64,000 bases of DNA from Blochmannia endosymbiont of Camponotus sp. (GCF_023586085.1 NZ_CP097757.1:310001-374000), one strand, 5' to 3'. Counted from the stretch's first letter, positions 31,301-42,724 are shown. Numbers and translations are program-made. The notes: generated by a model from the sequence alone, not told the origin.

Positions 31301-31537
31301 AATACATATATTCATAAAAAAATTAAGAATGGTGAATATAGTTATATTGTAGATACTACTGCAACAAATGGAGTTAACGGTAATCATGCTGCATCGCTAT
31401 GTCGTATCGCACTGCAAAATAATATTCATTATGGTACTACAATAAATGGAAGTTTTGCCGCAGCTATATCATTAGCTGTTGATACTACGGAACACGTTAT
31501 ATCAATTCAAGATATGCATTCTGAAATAGAACATTAG
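28307..31537 (+). CDS. carB: Carbamoyl-phosphate synthase large subunit
   Basis: CarB makes carbamoyl phosphate from ammonia, bicarbonate and two ATP. The 1076 residues (E. coli 1073) show the duplicated ATP-grasp halves: [20 protein letters not shown] and MGGQTALNC in the first, [18 protein letters not shown] and [10 protein letters not shown] in the second. An oligomerisation segment lies between and a C-terminal allosteric domain at the end. The start is GTG at 28307 (MPKRTD), with GGAG about 9 nt upstream; a TTG five codons earlier is less likely. The C-terminal allosteric domain is the most diverged part, so control by ornithine and UMP may be altered (inference). Confidence 0.98.
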   Translation: MPKRTDIQSILLLGAGPIIIGQACEFDYSGAQACKALREEGYRLILVNSNPATIMTDPDMADATYIEAIQWEIISKIIEKERPDALLPTMGGQTALNCALDLEHHGILRKFNIITIGATIDSIYKAEDRQKFRESMKKIGLDTAQSEIARDISEAMITLEKIGLPCVIRPSFTLGGNGGGVAYTEEEFKKLCRYGLSLSPNHELLIDESLIGWKEYEMEVIRDIKDNCIIVCSIENVDPMGIHTGDSITVAPAQTLTDKEYQVMRNASIMVLREIGVETGGANVQFAVNPNNGRLVVVEMNPRVSRSSALASKATGFPIAKIATKLAVGYTLDELSNDITNGCIPASFEPSIDYVVTKIPRFDFEKFPGKRNNRLTTQMKSIGEVMAIGRSQQESLQKAIRGLEIGVTGLDSKINLDHPKAFNIIKYELRNASSNRIWYIADAFRYGISLEQIFYLTNIDRWFLAQIEELIQLENDVISTGISYLNRNRLYFLKKKGFSDARLGKLIGVSENKIRALRFIYDIHPVYKHVDACAAEFSTDTSYMYSTYDGECEFQFNQSNKTIMILGGGPNRIGQGIEFDYCCVHAALALRESGYNVIMVNCNPETVSTDYDISDMLYFEPITLEDILEIVRITKPTGVIVQYGGQTPLKLAKAMEAAGVSIIGTSPDAIDQAENRERFQRSIKCLELQQPKNVTVTSLESALKNAKIIGYPMVVRPSYVLGGRAMEIVYNKKELLCYFKNAVKVSNNAPVLLDHFLENAIEVDVDAICDGQQVFIGGIMEHIEYAGVHSGDSACSLPAYTLSKNIQDKIRHQVKKLAFKFNVKGLVNIQFAIQKNEIYIIEINPRASRTVPFVSKATGIALAKIGTRVMIGQSLFDQGIIKEVIPPYFSVKEVVLPFNKFIDINPKLGPEMRSTGEVMGIGRTFEEAFAKATVSSRSYIKKHGDILLSLTEKDTDKAIDLVTKFIKNGFMLDVSYETAKMLESVGIISQMIRPVHIANTYIHKKIKNGEYSYIVDTTATNGVNGNHAASLCRIALQNNIHYGTTINGSFAAAISLAVDTTEHVISIQDMHSEIEH

Positions 31538-31585
31538 TTATAATTAATCACATATAAATAGATGTAATTGTAAAATGACGTATAT

Positions 31586-31603
31586 CATACTTAATGAAGT
31601 ATG
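31586..31603. terminator. Small hairpin after carB
   Basis: A 7-bp stem CATACTT/AAGTATG with a 4-nt loop lies about 50 bp downstream of carB and 75 bp before folA. There is no strong U tract, so it is only a possible terminator. Confidence 0.3.
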
Positions 31604-31678
31604 CTGCTGGCATGATTAGATGAGTGTTGCTTAAAAATATTTTGTTTAATTTAATACACATTAAAATTTTTCTTATAT

Positions 31679-32173
31679 ATGATTATTAGCTTAATTGTTG
31701 CATTGACCACTAATCATGTAATTGGAAAGCAAAATGTTATTCCCTGGTGTTTTCCTATAGATATTAAGTGGTTTAAGTATCATACTTTGCATAAGCCAAT
31801 TATTATGGGACGTAAAACATTTGAATCCATAGGAAAAAAACCACTGCTAAATAGATTGAACATTGTTTTAAGTCGCAATGCAATAAATAATTGCAATGAT
31901 GTTTTTATGGTAAATAATCCAGGTTGTGCTTTATCTTTGGTAAAGGATACACACGAAGTTATGGTGATTGGAGGAAGCACAATATACAATATTTTTTTAC
32001 CTTATGCGCAACGTTTATATTTAACATATGTTAACAGTATTATCGATATTGATGGTGATGCTTGGTTTCCCGATTATGATATAAAAGAATGGAAATCTGT
32101 TTTCAATAGTTTTTATAAAGTAAACGATGATTTTTTCTATTGTTTAAATTTTAAAATTTTAGAACGTCTTTAA
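31679..32173 (+). CDS. folA: Dihydrofolate reductase
   Basis: FolA reduces dihydrofolate to tetrahydrofolate with NADPH. The 164 residues (E. coli 159) include the catalytic acid Asp 28 in FPIDIKWFK (E. coli D27), the NADPH motif IIMGRKTFESIG, and VMVIGGSTIY. The ATG at 31679 fits the family start MISLIVAL. It lies between carB and convergent apaH, as in E. coli where kefC and others intervene. Diverged but with all catalytic features. Confidence 0.95.
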   Translation: MIISLIVALTTNHVIGKQNVIPWCFPIDIKWFKYHTLHKPIIMGRKTFESIGKKPLLNRLNIVLSRNAINNCNDVFMVNNPGCALSLVKDTHEVMVIGGSTIYNIFLPYAQRLYLTYVNSIIDIDGDAWFPDYDIKEWKSVFNSFYKVNDDFFYCLNFKILERL

Positions 32174-32243
32174 TAAAACTATTATGGCTAATTATAAAAG
32201 CATTTTGTGTTGATAGAATCAATTATATATTTGAGCTTAATAA

Positions 32244-32264
32244 GTTCTCTTTTTTAAAGAGAAC
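32244..32264. terminator. Hairpin between convergent folA and apaH
   Basis: GTTCTCTTT (32244-32252) pairs perfectly with AAAGAGAAC (32256-32264) around a 3-nt T loop. It sits 70 bp after folA and 90 bp after apaH (opposite strands), a position suited to a two-way terminator. Confidence 0.5.
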
Positions 32265-32353
32265 GACGGATCGAACAGAATTGTTAATCTATTTTAGTTT
32301 ATATGAAATATTTATAATAAAATTTTCAAAATTTTAATTCTTATTTTTAAGCA

Positions 32354-33181
32354 TTAAGCAGGTGGATTACAAGGTATACATATAGTTTCTTTGTTTTCCC
32401 ATCGCAATAAGGTAAGTGCACCACCCCAACAACAGCCGGAATCTAAGCCATAAATTCCAGAGGGAATTTGTATGTTTTTTAATGCTGCCCAATGGCCGAA
32501 AATTATGTTATATGTAGGATCGATCAATTTTTTTAAAGAAAACCATGGATAAATATTCTTTGGAGCATTCTTGGGTATTCCTTTATATTTAAGATCCAAT
32601 TGCCCGTTTAAATAAACATAACGCATTCGGGTAAATACATTAATATATTCTTGTATCTGTTCTAATTTTTTTTTATTTATCTGAATCTGATGTAAATCAG
32701 CAGATACATCTTTATATATATTTTTGAAAATTAAATAAGGATAGTCGCTCACTAGGATTTTTTCTATTTCTTGGGCATTTTTTTTAGCAGCACAAATATT
32801 CCAATTAGGACTAATGCCCGCATGTGTCATTATTATTTTCTTATTTTCATCTATGTATAGAATAGGTTGATGGCGCAGCCAATACATTAATTCTTCTAAA
32901 TCGGGAGCATTTAATATTTTATTGAAGTAATCTTTATGATTTTTATGATCCATTCCAAAATATGTTTTTAATAAATGTAACTCATGATTACCTAATACTA
33001 GGCGAGCACTTGAATTAAAATTGTGGATTAGACGTAACACCTCTAATGAACTAGGACCCCTTGCTATTATATCTCCAGTTAAATGTAAAGTATCAACATT
33101 AGGATCAAAACACACTCGATCCAACATAGTTCTTAAGTTTTTATAACATCCATGTACATCTCCAATGAAATAAGTAGACAT
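32354..33181 (-). CDS. apaH: Diadenosine tetraphosphatase (symmetrical)
   Basis: ApaH hydrolyses Ap4A to two ADP, and in E. coli also removes Np4 caps from RNA. The 275 residues (E. coli 280) carry the metallophosphatase signatures GDVHGCY at 7-13, GDIIARG, GNHELHLL, and HAGISP. The C-terminal GHWAALKNIQ and GLDSGCCWGGALTLLRWE are also kept. It is the last gene of the lptD-surA-pdxA-rsmA-apaH run. apaG, which lies between rsmA and apaH in E. coli, is missing and its place holds two inverted repeats. Confidence 0.96.
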   Translation of the reverse strand: MSTYFIGDVHGCYKNLRTMLDRVCFDPNVDTLHLTGDIIARGPSSLEVLRLIHNFNSSARLVLGNHELHLLKTYFGMDHKNHKDYFNKILNAPDLEELMYWLRHQPILYIDENKKIIMTHAGISPNWNICAAKKNAQEIEKILVSDYPYLIFKNIYKDVSADLHQIQINKKKLEQIQEYINVFTRMRYVYLNGQLDLKYKGIPKNAPKNIYPWFSLKKLIDPTYNIIFGHWAALKNIQIPSGIYGLDSGCCWGGALTLLRWENKETICIPCNPPA

Positions 33182-33376
33182 TTTTGATTATAAATTTTTT
33201 TATTAAAAAATCGTTAATATATATATTATTATAAGTTTTATACTTTATATGAAGATACGAATCTTCTTAAGAAAAATATTTAATTTACAAGATGAATTTA
33301 TTAATAAAAATAATAAAAACATATTTTCTTGTTAAAGAAGCCATTAATTATAAGGTGACTATCTTTATGTGAGCCA

Positions 33377-33419
33377 TTTAGTTACTGAGATCTTCTGCTA
33401 AAAGATCTCAGTAACTAAA
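33377..33419. terminator. 18-bp perfect inverted repeat downstream of rsmA
   Basis: Arms 33377-33394 and 33402-33419 (arm TTTAGTTACTGAGATCTT) pair perfectly around a 7-nt loop. On the - strand it is the second hairpin after rsmA, 16 bp beyond the larger one. The stem is less AT-rich than its surroundings. It is a good candidate for a factor-independent terminator of rsmA. Confidence 0.6.
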
Positions 33420-33435
33420 ATATAATCAACATAAA

Positions 33436-33511
33436 TAAAATTATATCACTCGATTAGCTAAAACACAATCATTCATGATTGTGTTTTAGCTAATCGAGTG
33501 ATATAATTTTA
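33436..33511. repeat. 37-bp perfect inverted repeat directly after rsmA
   Basis: Arms 33436-33472 and 33475-33511 are perfectly complementary with a 2-nt centre, the longest in the window. The arm contains TCACTCGATTAGCTAAAACA. It begins 8 nt after the rsmA stop on the - strand. As RNA it would be a double-stranded stem long enough for RNase III; as DNA a near-perfect 76-bp palindrome. An assembly or sequencing artefact cannot be excluded from sequence alone. Confidence 0.85.
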
Positions 33512-33519
33512 GATTAAGT

Positions 33520-34323
33520 TTATTTGTTATTTAGTATAGTTGCCAATATACAATATTGGTTAATGGTGATATTTTCTGCTCGTAATGTTGGATTAATTCC
33601 TTGTCGTATTATTTCTGTTTGGTTAAAAAATATAGATAAGCTGTTACGCAGAGTTTTGCGTCTTTGTCTAAACGCTAGCTCAGTAAGTAAAGATAGTTTT
33701 TTTATGTCAACTATAGGATAAGGAGTATTCGTATGTGGAATGAAGCGTATCATTAAAGATTCTACTTTTGGAATAGGAATAAAAGAAGTTGCCGGTATTT
33801 TAAATAATGGAATAATTTTGTAATGATACTGTGTTATTATACTTAATCTTCCGTATTCCTTATTATTAGGGTCGGCGCAAATTCGTCTGCCTACTTCTTT
33901 TTGAAACATAAAATGCATATCATCAATTACATTAACATACTTGAATAAATATATGATTAATTTTGTAGCTATATTATAAGGTAAATTTCCTATTAATCGT
34001 AGTTTTTGTCCTATTTGGTTAGATAAATCAAAAAAATTTATTGTCATTACATCTTGATTAAAAATCTTTATTTTTTTATTAAATATTTGAATTAATCGAT
34101 TAACTAAATTGGGATCGCGTTCTATTAATATCAAGAAATCAATATCTATAGTATTTAAAATTTGTTTGGTTAATGCGCCTAATCCAGGTCCAATTTCTAC
34201 TATTTTTTGATATTTTTTAGGATTAATAGATTTAACAATAGCATTAATAATGTTTTGATCACTAAGAAAGATTTGACTCCATTTTTTTTGTATAAAATGA
34301 TTTTTATAGTATATTTTTTTCAT
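33520..34323 (-). CDS. rsmA: 16S rRNA dimethyladenosine transferase (KsgA)
   Basis: RsmA dimethylates two adjacent adenosines near the 3' end of 16S rRNA and acts as a late ribosome assembly checkpoint. From the ATG at 34323 it has 267 residues (E. coli 273). Visible are the SAM-binding [11 protein letters not shown], the acidic LIERD loop, the catalytic NLPYN, and the C-terminal [12 protein letters not shown]. The usual FGQNFL near the start reads WSQIFL. A start nine codons upstream is also possible. It overlaps the 3' end of pdxA by 20 bp, so translation is coupled. A 37-bp inverted repeat lies 8 nt past its stop. Confidence 0.95.
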   Translation of the reverse strand: MKKIYYKNHFIQKKWSQIFLSDQNIINAIVKSINPKKYQKIVEIGPGLGALTKQILNTIDIDFLILIERDPNLVNRLIQIFNKKIKIFNQDVMTINFFDLSNQIGQKLRLIGNLPYNIATKLIIYLFKYVNVIDDMHFMFQKEVGRRICADPNNKEYGRLSIITQYHYKIIPLFKIPATSFIPIPKVESLMIRFIPHTNTPYPIVDIKKLSLLTELAFRQRRKTLRNSLSIFFNQTEIIRQGINPTLRAENITINQYCILATILNNK

Positions 34324-35323
34324 GAAGCTTATTTGCCATACTGATCGCAACTGTAATAGCCATAATCATACTATTGGGGAACGCTGATCCTGTACCAGAT
34401 AGCTCAAGAGCAGTTCCGTGATCTACAGAAGTTCTAATAAAAGGTAATCCAAAAGTAATGTTTACTGATTGACCAAATCCAGAATACTTTAATACAGGTA
34501 ATCCTTGATCATGATACATAGCTAATATTACGTCTGCATGTTGTATATATTTTGATTGAAATATTGTATCAGCTGATAAAGGTCCTATTATTTCACAATT
34601 GGTGTTTTTTTTTAAAATATTTAGAGCAGGTATAATAGTTTCAATTTCTTCTTGTCCCATATACCCAGATTCTCCAGCATGAGGATTTAAACCACATACA
34701 TAAATCTTAGGACATAAAATACCAAAGTATTGGTTTAATCCTTCAGAGAGAATAGTGATGGTATCACAAAGAGATTTTTGAGTAATTACTTTTGGAACAG
34801 ATAATATAGGTATGTGAGTAGTTGCCAATGCAATACGTAATTTACTATTACTTAACATCATGACAGTTTTTTTACATTTGTTTATGTGAGATAAAAATTC
34901 AGTATGCCCACAAAATGCTATATTTCCTTTATTCAGGATAGCTTTATGTACAGGACCAGTAACTAATGCTGAAAATTCTTTACTTAAACATCCTTGTGAT
35001 GCTCTTTTTAAAGTATTAATAACATAATCGTTATTATCAACATCTAATTGACCAGGCACAGATTTTTTTGGAAGTAATATTTTTAATATAGATAATTCTC
35101 CAGGCATACAAGGAGACGCTGTCTTTTTAGCATGATAAGCACGTAATTTTAAAGGCAAATTTATTTGATTTGCTCTATCTAATAGCAAATGAGGATCTGC
35201 ACATACAACTAACTCTACAGGCCATTTTTTTTGTGCACTCATGATTATTATATCAGGACCGATCCCAGCGGGTTCTCCGGTAGTAATGATAATTCGTTGG
35301 AATTGTTTGTTTGTTTTGATCAT
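34304..35323 (-). CDS. pdxA: 4-hydroxythreonine-4-phosphate dehydrogenase
   Basis: PdxA oxidises 4-phosphohydroxythreonine in pyridoxal phosphate synthesis. The 339 residues (E. coli 329) begin with [15 protein letters not shown] and hold the metal-binding regions [39 protein letters not shown] and [12 protein letters not shown]. The substrate segment [12 protein letters not shown] is present. The ATG at 35323 lies 1 bp after the surA stop, and the 3' end overlaps rsmA. This cofactor is needed by ThrC here. Confidence 0.96.
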   Translation of the reverse strand: MIKTNKQFQRIIITTGEPAGIGPDIIIMSAQKKWPVELVVCADPHLLLDRANQINLPLKLRAYHAKKTASPCMPGELSILKILLPKKSVPGQLDVDNNDYVINTLKRASQGCLSKEFSALVTGPVHKAILNKGNIAFCGHTEFLSHINKCKKTVMMLSNSKLRIALATTHIPILSVPKVITQKSLCDTITILSEGLNQYFGILCPKIYVCGLNPHAGESGYMGQEEIETIIPALNILKKNTNCEIIGPLSADTIFQSKYIQHADVILAMYHDQGLPVLKYSGFGQSVNITFGLPFIRTSVDHGTALELSGTGSAFPNSMIMAITVAISMANKLHEKNIL

Positions 35324-35324
35324 T

Positions 35325-36608
35325 TTAATTAAGGATCTTAATGTATGATGAAGATCGTAATTCTTGAATCCAATATTTCATAATTTCATTGAATTTTTTA
35401 CTTAACAAATATAAATAAGCACGTTCATGTATTATCGCGGTGTAATCTAATATGGAAAAATCCATTAACTGAACCAAATACCATCCATCATAAATATGCA
35501 TTGGCATACTGATTTCATTATTTTTTAAAGTAATTAAAGCTCTTCGTATGGATGGTTCAAAATCATCTAAATCTTTATATATTATATTTTCTTCATAATT
35601 ATCGAAACCCATACTTTTTAATTTTTCTTTAGTAATTATATCAAATGTAGTATTGTTTTTTTCAATAAGTTCTTTAATCTGTAACAGTTGTTTTACTATA
35701 TTTACATTTTTACATGAATCTTTTACACCAAATATTTTTGCTTTAATTTTAGTAATAGGCAACATCAGTTGTTTATAACGTATATCTTGTACTTCTGCAA
35801 TATGTATTCCATCATGAGATAAAATGGGACCAATAAGATCACCCTTTTTTATTTTTTTCAAATGTTGATCAAAAATAATTGGCATATCCTTCCACGAAAC
35901 CCATTCTGTTTCTTGTACTTTAATTATTTGCAGAATATATTTATTAGAATAAAGACGTATTAACTTTTTAATACTATTGTTTTTATTAAATTCTTTTTTT
36001 TTAATTAACAATCTTGCAAAACATTCTATTGTGTTTATTTGGTTTTGCGTTGGTTGTATTGGCAACGAAAATGTGATATGTCTTAGCTTAAATTGCTTAT
36101 TAAAATCAATCATTTCTAATTTATTAACAACTTTATTTATTTCATTAGTGAGTATACTAGCACGATGATAAGTGACACGGTCACATATGTTGATTTTAAG
36201 CATATCTTGATATTGTTGTGTACAATATTTTTCATAGTTTAGACCAGTATTGTATAAGTATGCACGAAACTGGTCTAGTGTCATATCATATAGATTTGAA
36301 ATACGACAAATCACCTGATTGAGTTGAGTATAATTATTTGTAATCTCTTGTTGAGTAGCTGCCTGAAAAATGAGTTTATCTGTAATTAATTGATCTAATA
36401 TTTGTTGATAATATACTACATGTTGTAACGCATTGTTATCAACATTAAAAATATTATCTAGAATCATATACATACTGTTTCGAACATCGCTATCTAGTAT
36501 AATATGATGATTTACTAATGCTACAATTTTATCTGTTGTTTTTATTTCTCCAAAAACAATGCTTGTGTTTATTATAAATATTAAAATTAACGTTTTCCAA
36601 AATTTCAT
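35325..36608 (-). CDS. surA: Periplasmic chaperone SurA with degenerate parvulin domains
   Basis: SurA escorts outer-membrane beta-barrel proteins such as LptD through the periplasm. From the ATG at 36608 it has 427 residues (E. coli 428), starting with a signal peptide ([20 protein letters not shown]). The N-terminal chaperone domain ([17 protein letters not shown]) and the C-terminal helix ([14 protein letters not shown]) are clear. The first parvulin domain keeps LRHITF and GIHIAEV. The second has lost the catalytic pattern: E. coli ARHIL reads AKIFG, GGDLGW is absent and GWHLIEL reads GWYLVQL. So chaperone function is likely but prolyl isomerase activity doubtful. The frame extends upstream to 36662; ATT at 36638 behind GGAGGG is an alternative start. 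Confidence 0.93.
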   Translation of the reverse strand: MKFWKTLILIFIINTSIVFGEIKTTDKIVALVNHHIILDSDVRNSMYMILDNIFNVDNNALQHVVYYQQILDQLITDKLIFQAATQQEITNNYTQLNQVICRISNLYDMTLDQFRAYLYNTGLNYEKYCTQQYQDMLKINICDRVTYHRASILTNEINKVVNKLEMIDFNKQFKLRHITFSLPIQPTQNQINTIECFARLLIKKKEFNKNNSIKKLIRLYSNKYILQIIKVQETEWVSWKDMPIIFDQHLKKIKKGDLIGPILSHDGIHIAEVQDIRYKQLMLPITKIKAKIFGVKDSCKNVNIVKQLLQIKELIEKNNTTFDIITKEKLKSMGFDNYEENIIYKDLDDFEPSIRRALITLKNNEISMPMHIYDGWYLVQLMDFSILDYTAIIHERAYLYLLSKKFNEIMKYWIQELRSSSYIKILN

Positions 36609-36664
36609 AAATAATTTAATAATATTGTGAGTATAAATTCTAAATCCCTCCGGGATACCCAAGA

Positions 36665-39034
36665 TTAGGAGATATATTGATATGGTAAAATACCGATATT
36701 TAACATCTTATGAAGATGTTGTTGAAAATCTGATACAGAATTATATATTTTAATATCTAATCGTATTTTACTATCGTATATATGATGATTCGATTGATTG
36801 ATCCAATCAATAATTTTTCGTTCATAAGATATATTAACCCCCCAACATGGAGTATGATATTGTATCCCTATTGTTTGATCAATAAGTTGATTAGTTTTTA
36901 TGTTATGGTAATGCGAACAACTTATTCTCCAATTATTAAATAATGGATAACAAGTAAGAATACCTAATTGAGAAATCGTTTTATAATAAGTTGATTCATT
37001 AATCTTTGGTAATGTTTTTTCAAGATATTGTTCGTTGACATATCGATAATGTGTTTGTAGCACTTGATTGTCTTTTCCTATATATTCCAATATCATAGTT
37101 CCAAAAGATAAGGTATGGTTCCGCATATCATATTGTATTTCAGTGCTTGTGTTCCAATAATTATTAATATTCCAACGACTTGTTCCCGAAAATAATTTGA
37201 TATTGGGAAGATGATATCTATATTTGGTTGTTTTTGGATATTTAGTATTAAATTGTGCCAAATTTAATATTTGGCCTATAGACGCATAAAAAAATTCGTT
37301 TTTTTTCTTAAAACATCGTATTGCTATATCTCCAGTAATTTGATTAGCAGGAAAAATACGATCTAATCCACTGTAGATAGAATCATGAAATAAATTTTTA
37401 TGATCTATATGAATCATATTGGTATCATATATACCAATGTTTTCTTGAAAACGATACGGTATATATAAATATTGAAGTTTTGACTCCAAGAAATGTCTAT
37501 ATTTGTTAGAAACATATGTTTTTTTTTTAAGAATCATTTTTCCATTGATTTTAAATTGTGGGATAAGGCGATTGACTGTATTTTGCAAAGAATACTTCAT
37601 ACATTGTGTTTTGTTATAGTAATTAATATTTTTTTGCCGATAATTCGTAATTCTCAATTTTGCTTCAGTATTAAATCTGCCCCAACAGTTATGTATTGGT
37701 AAGCTTAAAGTTGGTTCTATATGTATTCTGATCGTTTTGGGTAAATTATAATTTACAGGTATAAATTGAGTTAATTGACTGAATAATTTTAAATTAAATG
37801 GTTTATCTTTGATATTACTATAGTAGGTATTTAATTCTAATTGAGGAGCTGCGCTATAGTTATAATTATTTTGGCTAATCTTTGTTTTAATATTTGTAGT
37901 ACCAAAGTAAGCGAAACTAGTATTCCAATTTTTATCACTATAATTGCATAAAATTTTTTGATTTATACAATCATTATTAGAGTATATACATGCCGGTACA
38001 TTAGTATTATCAATATAATTATTAAAACCTGTAGTCAAGACATAATCAGAATAAAAATGCCATTTTTTATTCATGATACCATTATGTTTCCAATATAGTT
38101 GCCAATTACTATTACAATAATCGTTATAAAATTTTTCATTATATATTTTATCATTTTCTATGATATCTAAAATTAATAATCCAGTTCCTGGTTTAACTAA
38201 ATAACGTATTTCTGTTTCTAATTTTGCCCCTAAGTTAGATGTGTAACATGGAGCAATACTTCCTGAATAATATTTTGAGCAATTAATAGGACAAGGTATC
38301 TTAAATTCTAATCCTTGTTTATTACTGTATTTAATACTAGGTATATAGTGTCCTAAAGTATTATTTTGTCGTAAAGATAATGATAAATAAGGGATATAAA
38401 ACATTGGTATTTTTTTAATTTTAAGACATGCATTCCAAATATCTATATTGTGTTTATGATGATCATATATCATTTCTGATCCTGTTATATTCCAATAATT
38501 CTTACTTAACATGCAAGAAGTACACTTTCCCTGTTTAACAATAGTGTAACGATTTTTGCCTCGTTGCATAATAGAATTTGCTATGCCATAAATATGTGGT
38601 TCTGATATATAATATGTGCCCTTATGAACGTCTATATCTTTATTATAAAAATTCATCCAAGCATGAGTTCCTGTTAACTTAACATAATTGCTGTAATACT
38701 TTACATGACCATAAGCGTATAAAGTATTATGTACTAATTCATTTTTCTCATCACGTGAGATCACTAATTTATCAGACATTAAAATATGATTATCTTGTTT
38801 AATATTAACATGTCCAGAAAAGAGAATTTTTTTAGGATAATAGACATCTAATTCGTCAGATTGAATATAGATAGGCTGATCAACAGAGAAAAAACTTCTG
38901 ATCATAGGAATTTGTATACAATCAGACGCATGAGTTGAAAAATAAAATTGAGTATAGAATATAAAAACAATAAAATTAACGAAAATGTTTTTTAAAAAAA
39001 ACCTAATTCTATCGATCAAGCTATTTTGATGCAT
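36665..39034 (-). CDS. lptD: LPS-assembly outer-membrane protein LptD
   Basis: LptD forms the outer-membrane barrel that, with LptE, inserts lipopolysaccharide into the outer leaflet. The 789 residues (E. coli 784) start with a signal peptide (hydrophobic stretch about 15-30, then THASDC). An N-terminal OstA/LptA-like domain ([20 protein letters not shown]) precedes a large beta-barrel. The family segment [17 protein letters not shown] matches the region of E. coli C173. Of the four disulfide cysteines, the C-terminal pair CC (724-725) reads PC in YHTPCWGV, so one is replaced by proline. The barrel is strongly diverged but full length. It precedes surA with 56 bp between stop and chosen ATG. 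Confidence 0.95.
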   Translation of the reverse strand: MHQNSLIDRIRFFLKNIFVNFIVFIFYTQFYFSTHASDCIQIPMIRSFFSVDQPIYIQSDELDVYYPKKILFSGHVNIKQDNHILMSDKLVISRDEKNELVHNTLYAYGHVKYYSNYVKLTGTHAWMNFYNKDIDVHKGTYYISEPHIYGIANSIMQRGKNRYTIVKQGKCTSCMLSKNYWNITGSEMIYDHHKHNIDIWNACLKIKKIPMFYIPYLSLSLRQNNTLGHYIPSIKYSNKQGLEFKIPCPINCSKYYSGSIAPCYTSNLGAKLETEIRYLVKPGTGLLILDIIENDKIYNEKFYNDYCNSNWQLYWKHNGIMNKKWHFYSDYVLTTGFNNYIDNTNVPACIYSNNDCINQKILCNYSDKNWNTSFAYFGTTNIKTKISQNNYNYSAAPQLELNTYYSNIKDKPFNLKLFSQLTQFIPVNYNLPKTIRIHIEPTLSLPIHNCWGRFNTEAKLRITNYRQKNINYYNKTQCMKYSLQNTVNRLIPQFKINGKMILKKKTYVSNKYRHFLESKLQYLYIPYRFQENIGIYDTNMIHIDHKNLFHDSIYSGLDRIFPANQITGDIAIRCFKKKNEFFYASIGQILNLAQFNTKYPKTTKYRYHLPNIKLFSGTSRWNINNYWNTSTEIQYDMRNHTLSFGTMILEYIGKDNQVLQTHYRYVNEQYLEKTLPKINESTYYKTISQLGILTCYPLFNNWRISCSHYHNIKTNQLIDQTIGIQYHTPCWGVNISYERKIIDWINQSNHHIYDSKIRLDIKIYNSVSDFQQHLHKMLNIGILPYQYIS

Positions 39035-39570
39035 GTTTTATCAAAAAAGACAAAAATTTCGATTGAGTCAAAAAATTTATATGTATTACTTAGCTATTAT
39101 TAGATACACACTTCGTATTAATTTCATAACTTTATGGAAATATTTTATTACAAATTTGACGAGTAATATATACTATATATAATAATTCTTAAATTTAAAA
39201 CCATAATGTTTATTTACATATTCAAATATTACTTTTATGTTTCATATTCTATAAAAATGTATTGTCTTTTTTCATATAACAAAAAATATTAACACGTGTC
39301 TATCAGGATAACACGAAATTATAGTAGTTATTTTTAAGTTTTTTGATTATGTATATTAAATAACGTGTTTTCAATCCTGTTTATTTTCAATAATAGATCC
39401 ATCATGTCTGCTATATATTCAGATAAATTAATTATTAATTAGACAATATATAAAATAAATAAATCATAATAATCGAGGATTATATATTTTAGATGGTTTT
39501 TAACTTTTTATTTCCATTTTAAATTTATATAAACAAATGCTATATAATGTATTTTATATTTTTAAGGTGT
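39035..39570. other. Intergenic region between leuD and lptD
   Basis: This 536-bp AT-rich spacer lies between leuD (ending) and lptD (starting), both on the - strand. No gene, tRNA or strong hairpin is visible. On the - strand TTGACT at about 39067 lies near lptD and could be a -35 box, but I see no matching -10. It marks the loss of many E. coli genes, including djlA. Confidence 0.5.
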
Positions 39571-40182
39571 TTATTTTAAATATTCTGGCTGATTGTCTTC
39601 ATATTTCTTAATAGCAGCGTCATACTGTAAAGTTAAGTTAATATCATCTATATTATTAAGCATACAATTTCTATAAAAATCATTTATTTTAAATAAATAT
39701 CTTTTTTTATTATCATATGTATAAATAATTTGTTCATATAAATTTACAGTTAAGGACATACCTTTTTTTTGTATTGAAATTTCTTTAAATAAATCGTTTA
39801 CTTGTAGTTCTGGTAAAGTTACGAGTAATAAGCGGTTGTTAAAACTATTTTTATGAAAGATATCTGCAAAACTTGGCGCTATGATGACTCTAAATCCATA
39901 ATCTATAAGCGCCCATACTGCATGTTCACGAGATGATCCACATCCAAAATTTCTTTGACTTAATAAAATGCTAGCATTTTTATAATATGGTTTATTTAGT
40001 ATAAAACTTGGGTTCAAAATTTCAGGTGTATTTCCAAGAAAGCGCCAATTAAAGAATAAGTACAATCCAAAATTGACACGAGTAATAGTTTGTAAAAATT
40101 GTTTTGGAATTATATTGTCAGTGTCGACATCGGCAATGTCTAGCGGTAAAACTACACCAGTATGCTGAATAAACTGAGACAT
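39571..40182 (-). CDS. leuD: 3-isopropylmalate dehydratase small subunit
   Basis: LeuD is the small subunit of isopropylmalate isomerase, pairing with LeuC in leucine synthesis. The 203 residues (E. coli 201) contain [12 protein letters not shown] near the start, [15 protein letters not shown], and [16 protein letters not shown]. The end is [17 protein letters not shown]. The ATG at 40182 is 22 bp beyond the leuC stop. It is the last gene of leuABCD. No clear terminator is seen after it. Confidence 0.97.
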   Translation of the reverse strand: MSQFIQHTGVVLPLDIADVDTDNIIPKQFLQTITRVNFGLYLFFNWRFLGNTPEILNPSFILNKPYYKNASILLSQRNFGCGSSREHAVWALIDYGFRVIIAPSFADIFHKNSFNNRLLLVTLPELQVNDLFKEISIQKKGMSLTVNLYEQIIYTYDNKKRYLFKINDFYRNCMLNNIDDINLTLQYDAAIKKYEDNQPEYLK

Positions 40183-40204
40183 ATATACATATCCTTATAT
40201 TGTT

Positions 40205-41599
40205 TTATTTTCGGATATCTACAAAATGCCCGGCAATGGCTGCAGCTGCAGCCATTGCCGGGCTTACTAAATGAGTGCGACTCCCACGACCTTGACGACC
40301 TTCAAAATTACGGTTACTGGTAGAAGCACAACGCTCACCTGCATTAAGCCTATCATTATTCATAGCCAAACACATAGAACAACCAGGTAACCGCCACTCA
40401 AATCCTGCTTGTATAAAGATCTTATCCAATCCTTCTTCTTCCGCCTGTTTTTTCACGAATTTAGACCCAGGTACTACTATTGCTTGTGTACCATTGGAAA
40501 TGCGACGTCCCTCAACGATTTGCGCTGCTGCACGCAAATCTTCAATACGTGAATTAGTGCATGATCCTATAAATACTTTATCAATATAAATATCTGTTAA
40601 ATAAGTATTCGGTTGGAGTTTCATGTAAGTTAAGGCTCGTTCAGCAGAATTGCGTTCTATAGGATTTACAAAAGATTCTAAAGACGGAATCGGTTGATCA
40701 ATAGAGATTACTTGACTAGGATTGGTTCCCCAAGTTATTTGCGGTTTAACACTAGATACATCAAAATTAAATGTTTTATCAAAATGGGCATCATGATCGG
40801 AATATAATGTTTTCCAATGTAACAATGCTTGTTCCCAGTTTTTCCCAGTTGGCGAGAATTTACGATTTCTTAAATAATCATAAGTAATTTTATCTGGTGC
40901 TATTAAAGCAGAAGTTGCACCCATTTCTATGGCCATATTGCAAAGAGTCATACGTTCTTCCATGCTTAAATAACTGATAACAGATCCACAAAATTCTACT
41001 ACATGACCGGATCCTCCCCCATGTCCGATTTTCCCAATAATTGCTAGAATTATATCTTTAGCTGCAACCTGAGGAGCAATAACACCCAATAAGTTCACTT
41101 GCATAGATTTGTATCGAATTTGTTTTAAAGTTTGCGTCGCTAATACATGTTCTATTTCTGAGGTTCCTATTCCAAATGCTAAAGCACCAAAAGCTCCATG
41201 AGTAGCAGTATGCGAATCTCCACATACAATAGTCATACCAGGTAATGTAATGCCTTGCTCTGGGGCTAATACATGAACTATTCCTTGATAAGGATGATCC
41301 AAATCAAATAATTGAATTCCAAAATCTTTGCAGTTTTTAGTTAATCTGTCTAATTGTGCTTTAGCCATATTTCCAGAAATATTGATATTTGTTGTTGTAG
41401 TAGGAACATTATGATCCATAGTAGCAAATGTTTTATTTGGTTGTCTAACTGTACGTTTTTTTAAACGCAATGCTTCAAAAGCTTGTGGAGATGTGACTTC
41501 ATGTAATAAATGCCGATCAATATATAATACTGGAATGTCATCTTTATTTTCATATACGACATGCATATCATATATTTTTTGGTATAAGGATTTTCCCAT
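40205..41599 (-). CDS. leuC: 3-isopropylmalate dehydratase large subunit
   Basis: LeuC is the iron-sulfur (aconitase-family) subunit that isomerises isopropylmalate. The 464 residues (E. coli 466) carry the three cluster cysteines in FIGSCTNSR and GCSMCLAMN, plus MDHNVPT and [19 protein letters not shown]. The last residues [19 protein letters not shown] are conserved. Remarkably, their codons form a perfect GC-rich 36-nt palindrome (40228-40263). The start is 1 bp after the leuB stop, so the two are coupled. Very sure of identity. Confidence 0.98.
   Translation of the reverse strand: MGKSLYQKIYDMHVVYENKDDIPVLYIDRHLLHEVTSPQAFEALRLKKRTVRQPNKTFATMDHNVPTTTTNINISGNMAKAQLDRLTKNCKDFGIQLFDLDHPYQGIVHVLAPEQGITLPGMTIVCGDSHTATHGAFGALAFGIGTSEIEHVLATQTLKQIRYKSMQVNLLGVIAPQVAAKDIILAIIGKIGHGGGSGHVVEFCGSVISYLSMEERMTLCNMAIEMGATSALIAPDKITYDYLRNRKFSPTGKNWEQALLHWKTLYSDHDAHFDKTFNFDVSSVKPQITWGTNPSQVISIDQPIPSLESFVNPIERNSAERALTYMKLQPNTYLTDIYIDKVFIGSCTNSRIEDLRAAAQIVEGRRISNGTQAIVVPGSKFVKKQAEEEGLDKIFIQAGFEWRLPGCSMCLAMNNDRLNAGERCASTSNRNFEGRQGRGSRTHLVSPAMAAAAAIAGHFVDIRK
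40228..40263. repeat. GC-rich perfect 36-nt palindrome in the last codons of leuC
   Basis: The arm GCCCGGCAATGGCTGCAG (40228-40245) is exactly complementary to 40246-40263 with no spacer. By count 26 of 36 bases are G or C, in a strongly AT-rich region. On the - strand it encodes the conserved [13 protein letters not shown] segment, ending 23 bp before the leuC stop and about 46 bp before leuD. The mRNA would carry a very stable hairpin at the leuC-leuD junction. Confidence 0.9.
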
Positions 41600-41600
41600 A

Positions 41601-42707
<1,107 letters not shown>

Positions 42708-42724
42708 TTAGGTTTTTCAACTTA

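Larger units (their letters stand above)
33182..33519. other. Intergenic region at the site of missing apaG
   Basis: This 338-bp spacer between rsmA and apaH (both on the - strand) contains no ApaG-like frame. Its main content is two perfect inverted repeats, 33377-33419 and 33436-33511, occupying the half next to rsmA. The apaH-proximal half is plain AT-rich sequence. Confidence 0.7.

Noticed and set aside
20281..40263. The long palindromes as REP/BIME or a mobile MITE family
   Set aside because: Arms differ completely in sequence between sites, there are no target duplications, and lengths vary from 15 to 37 bp.
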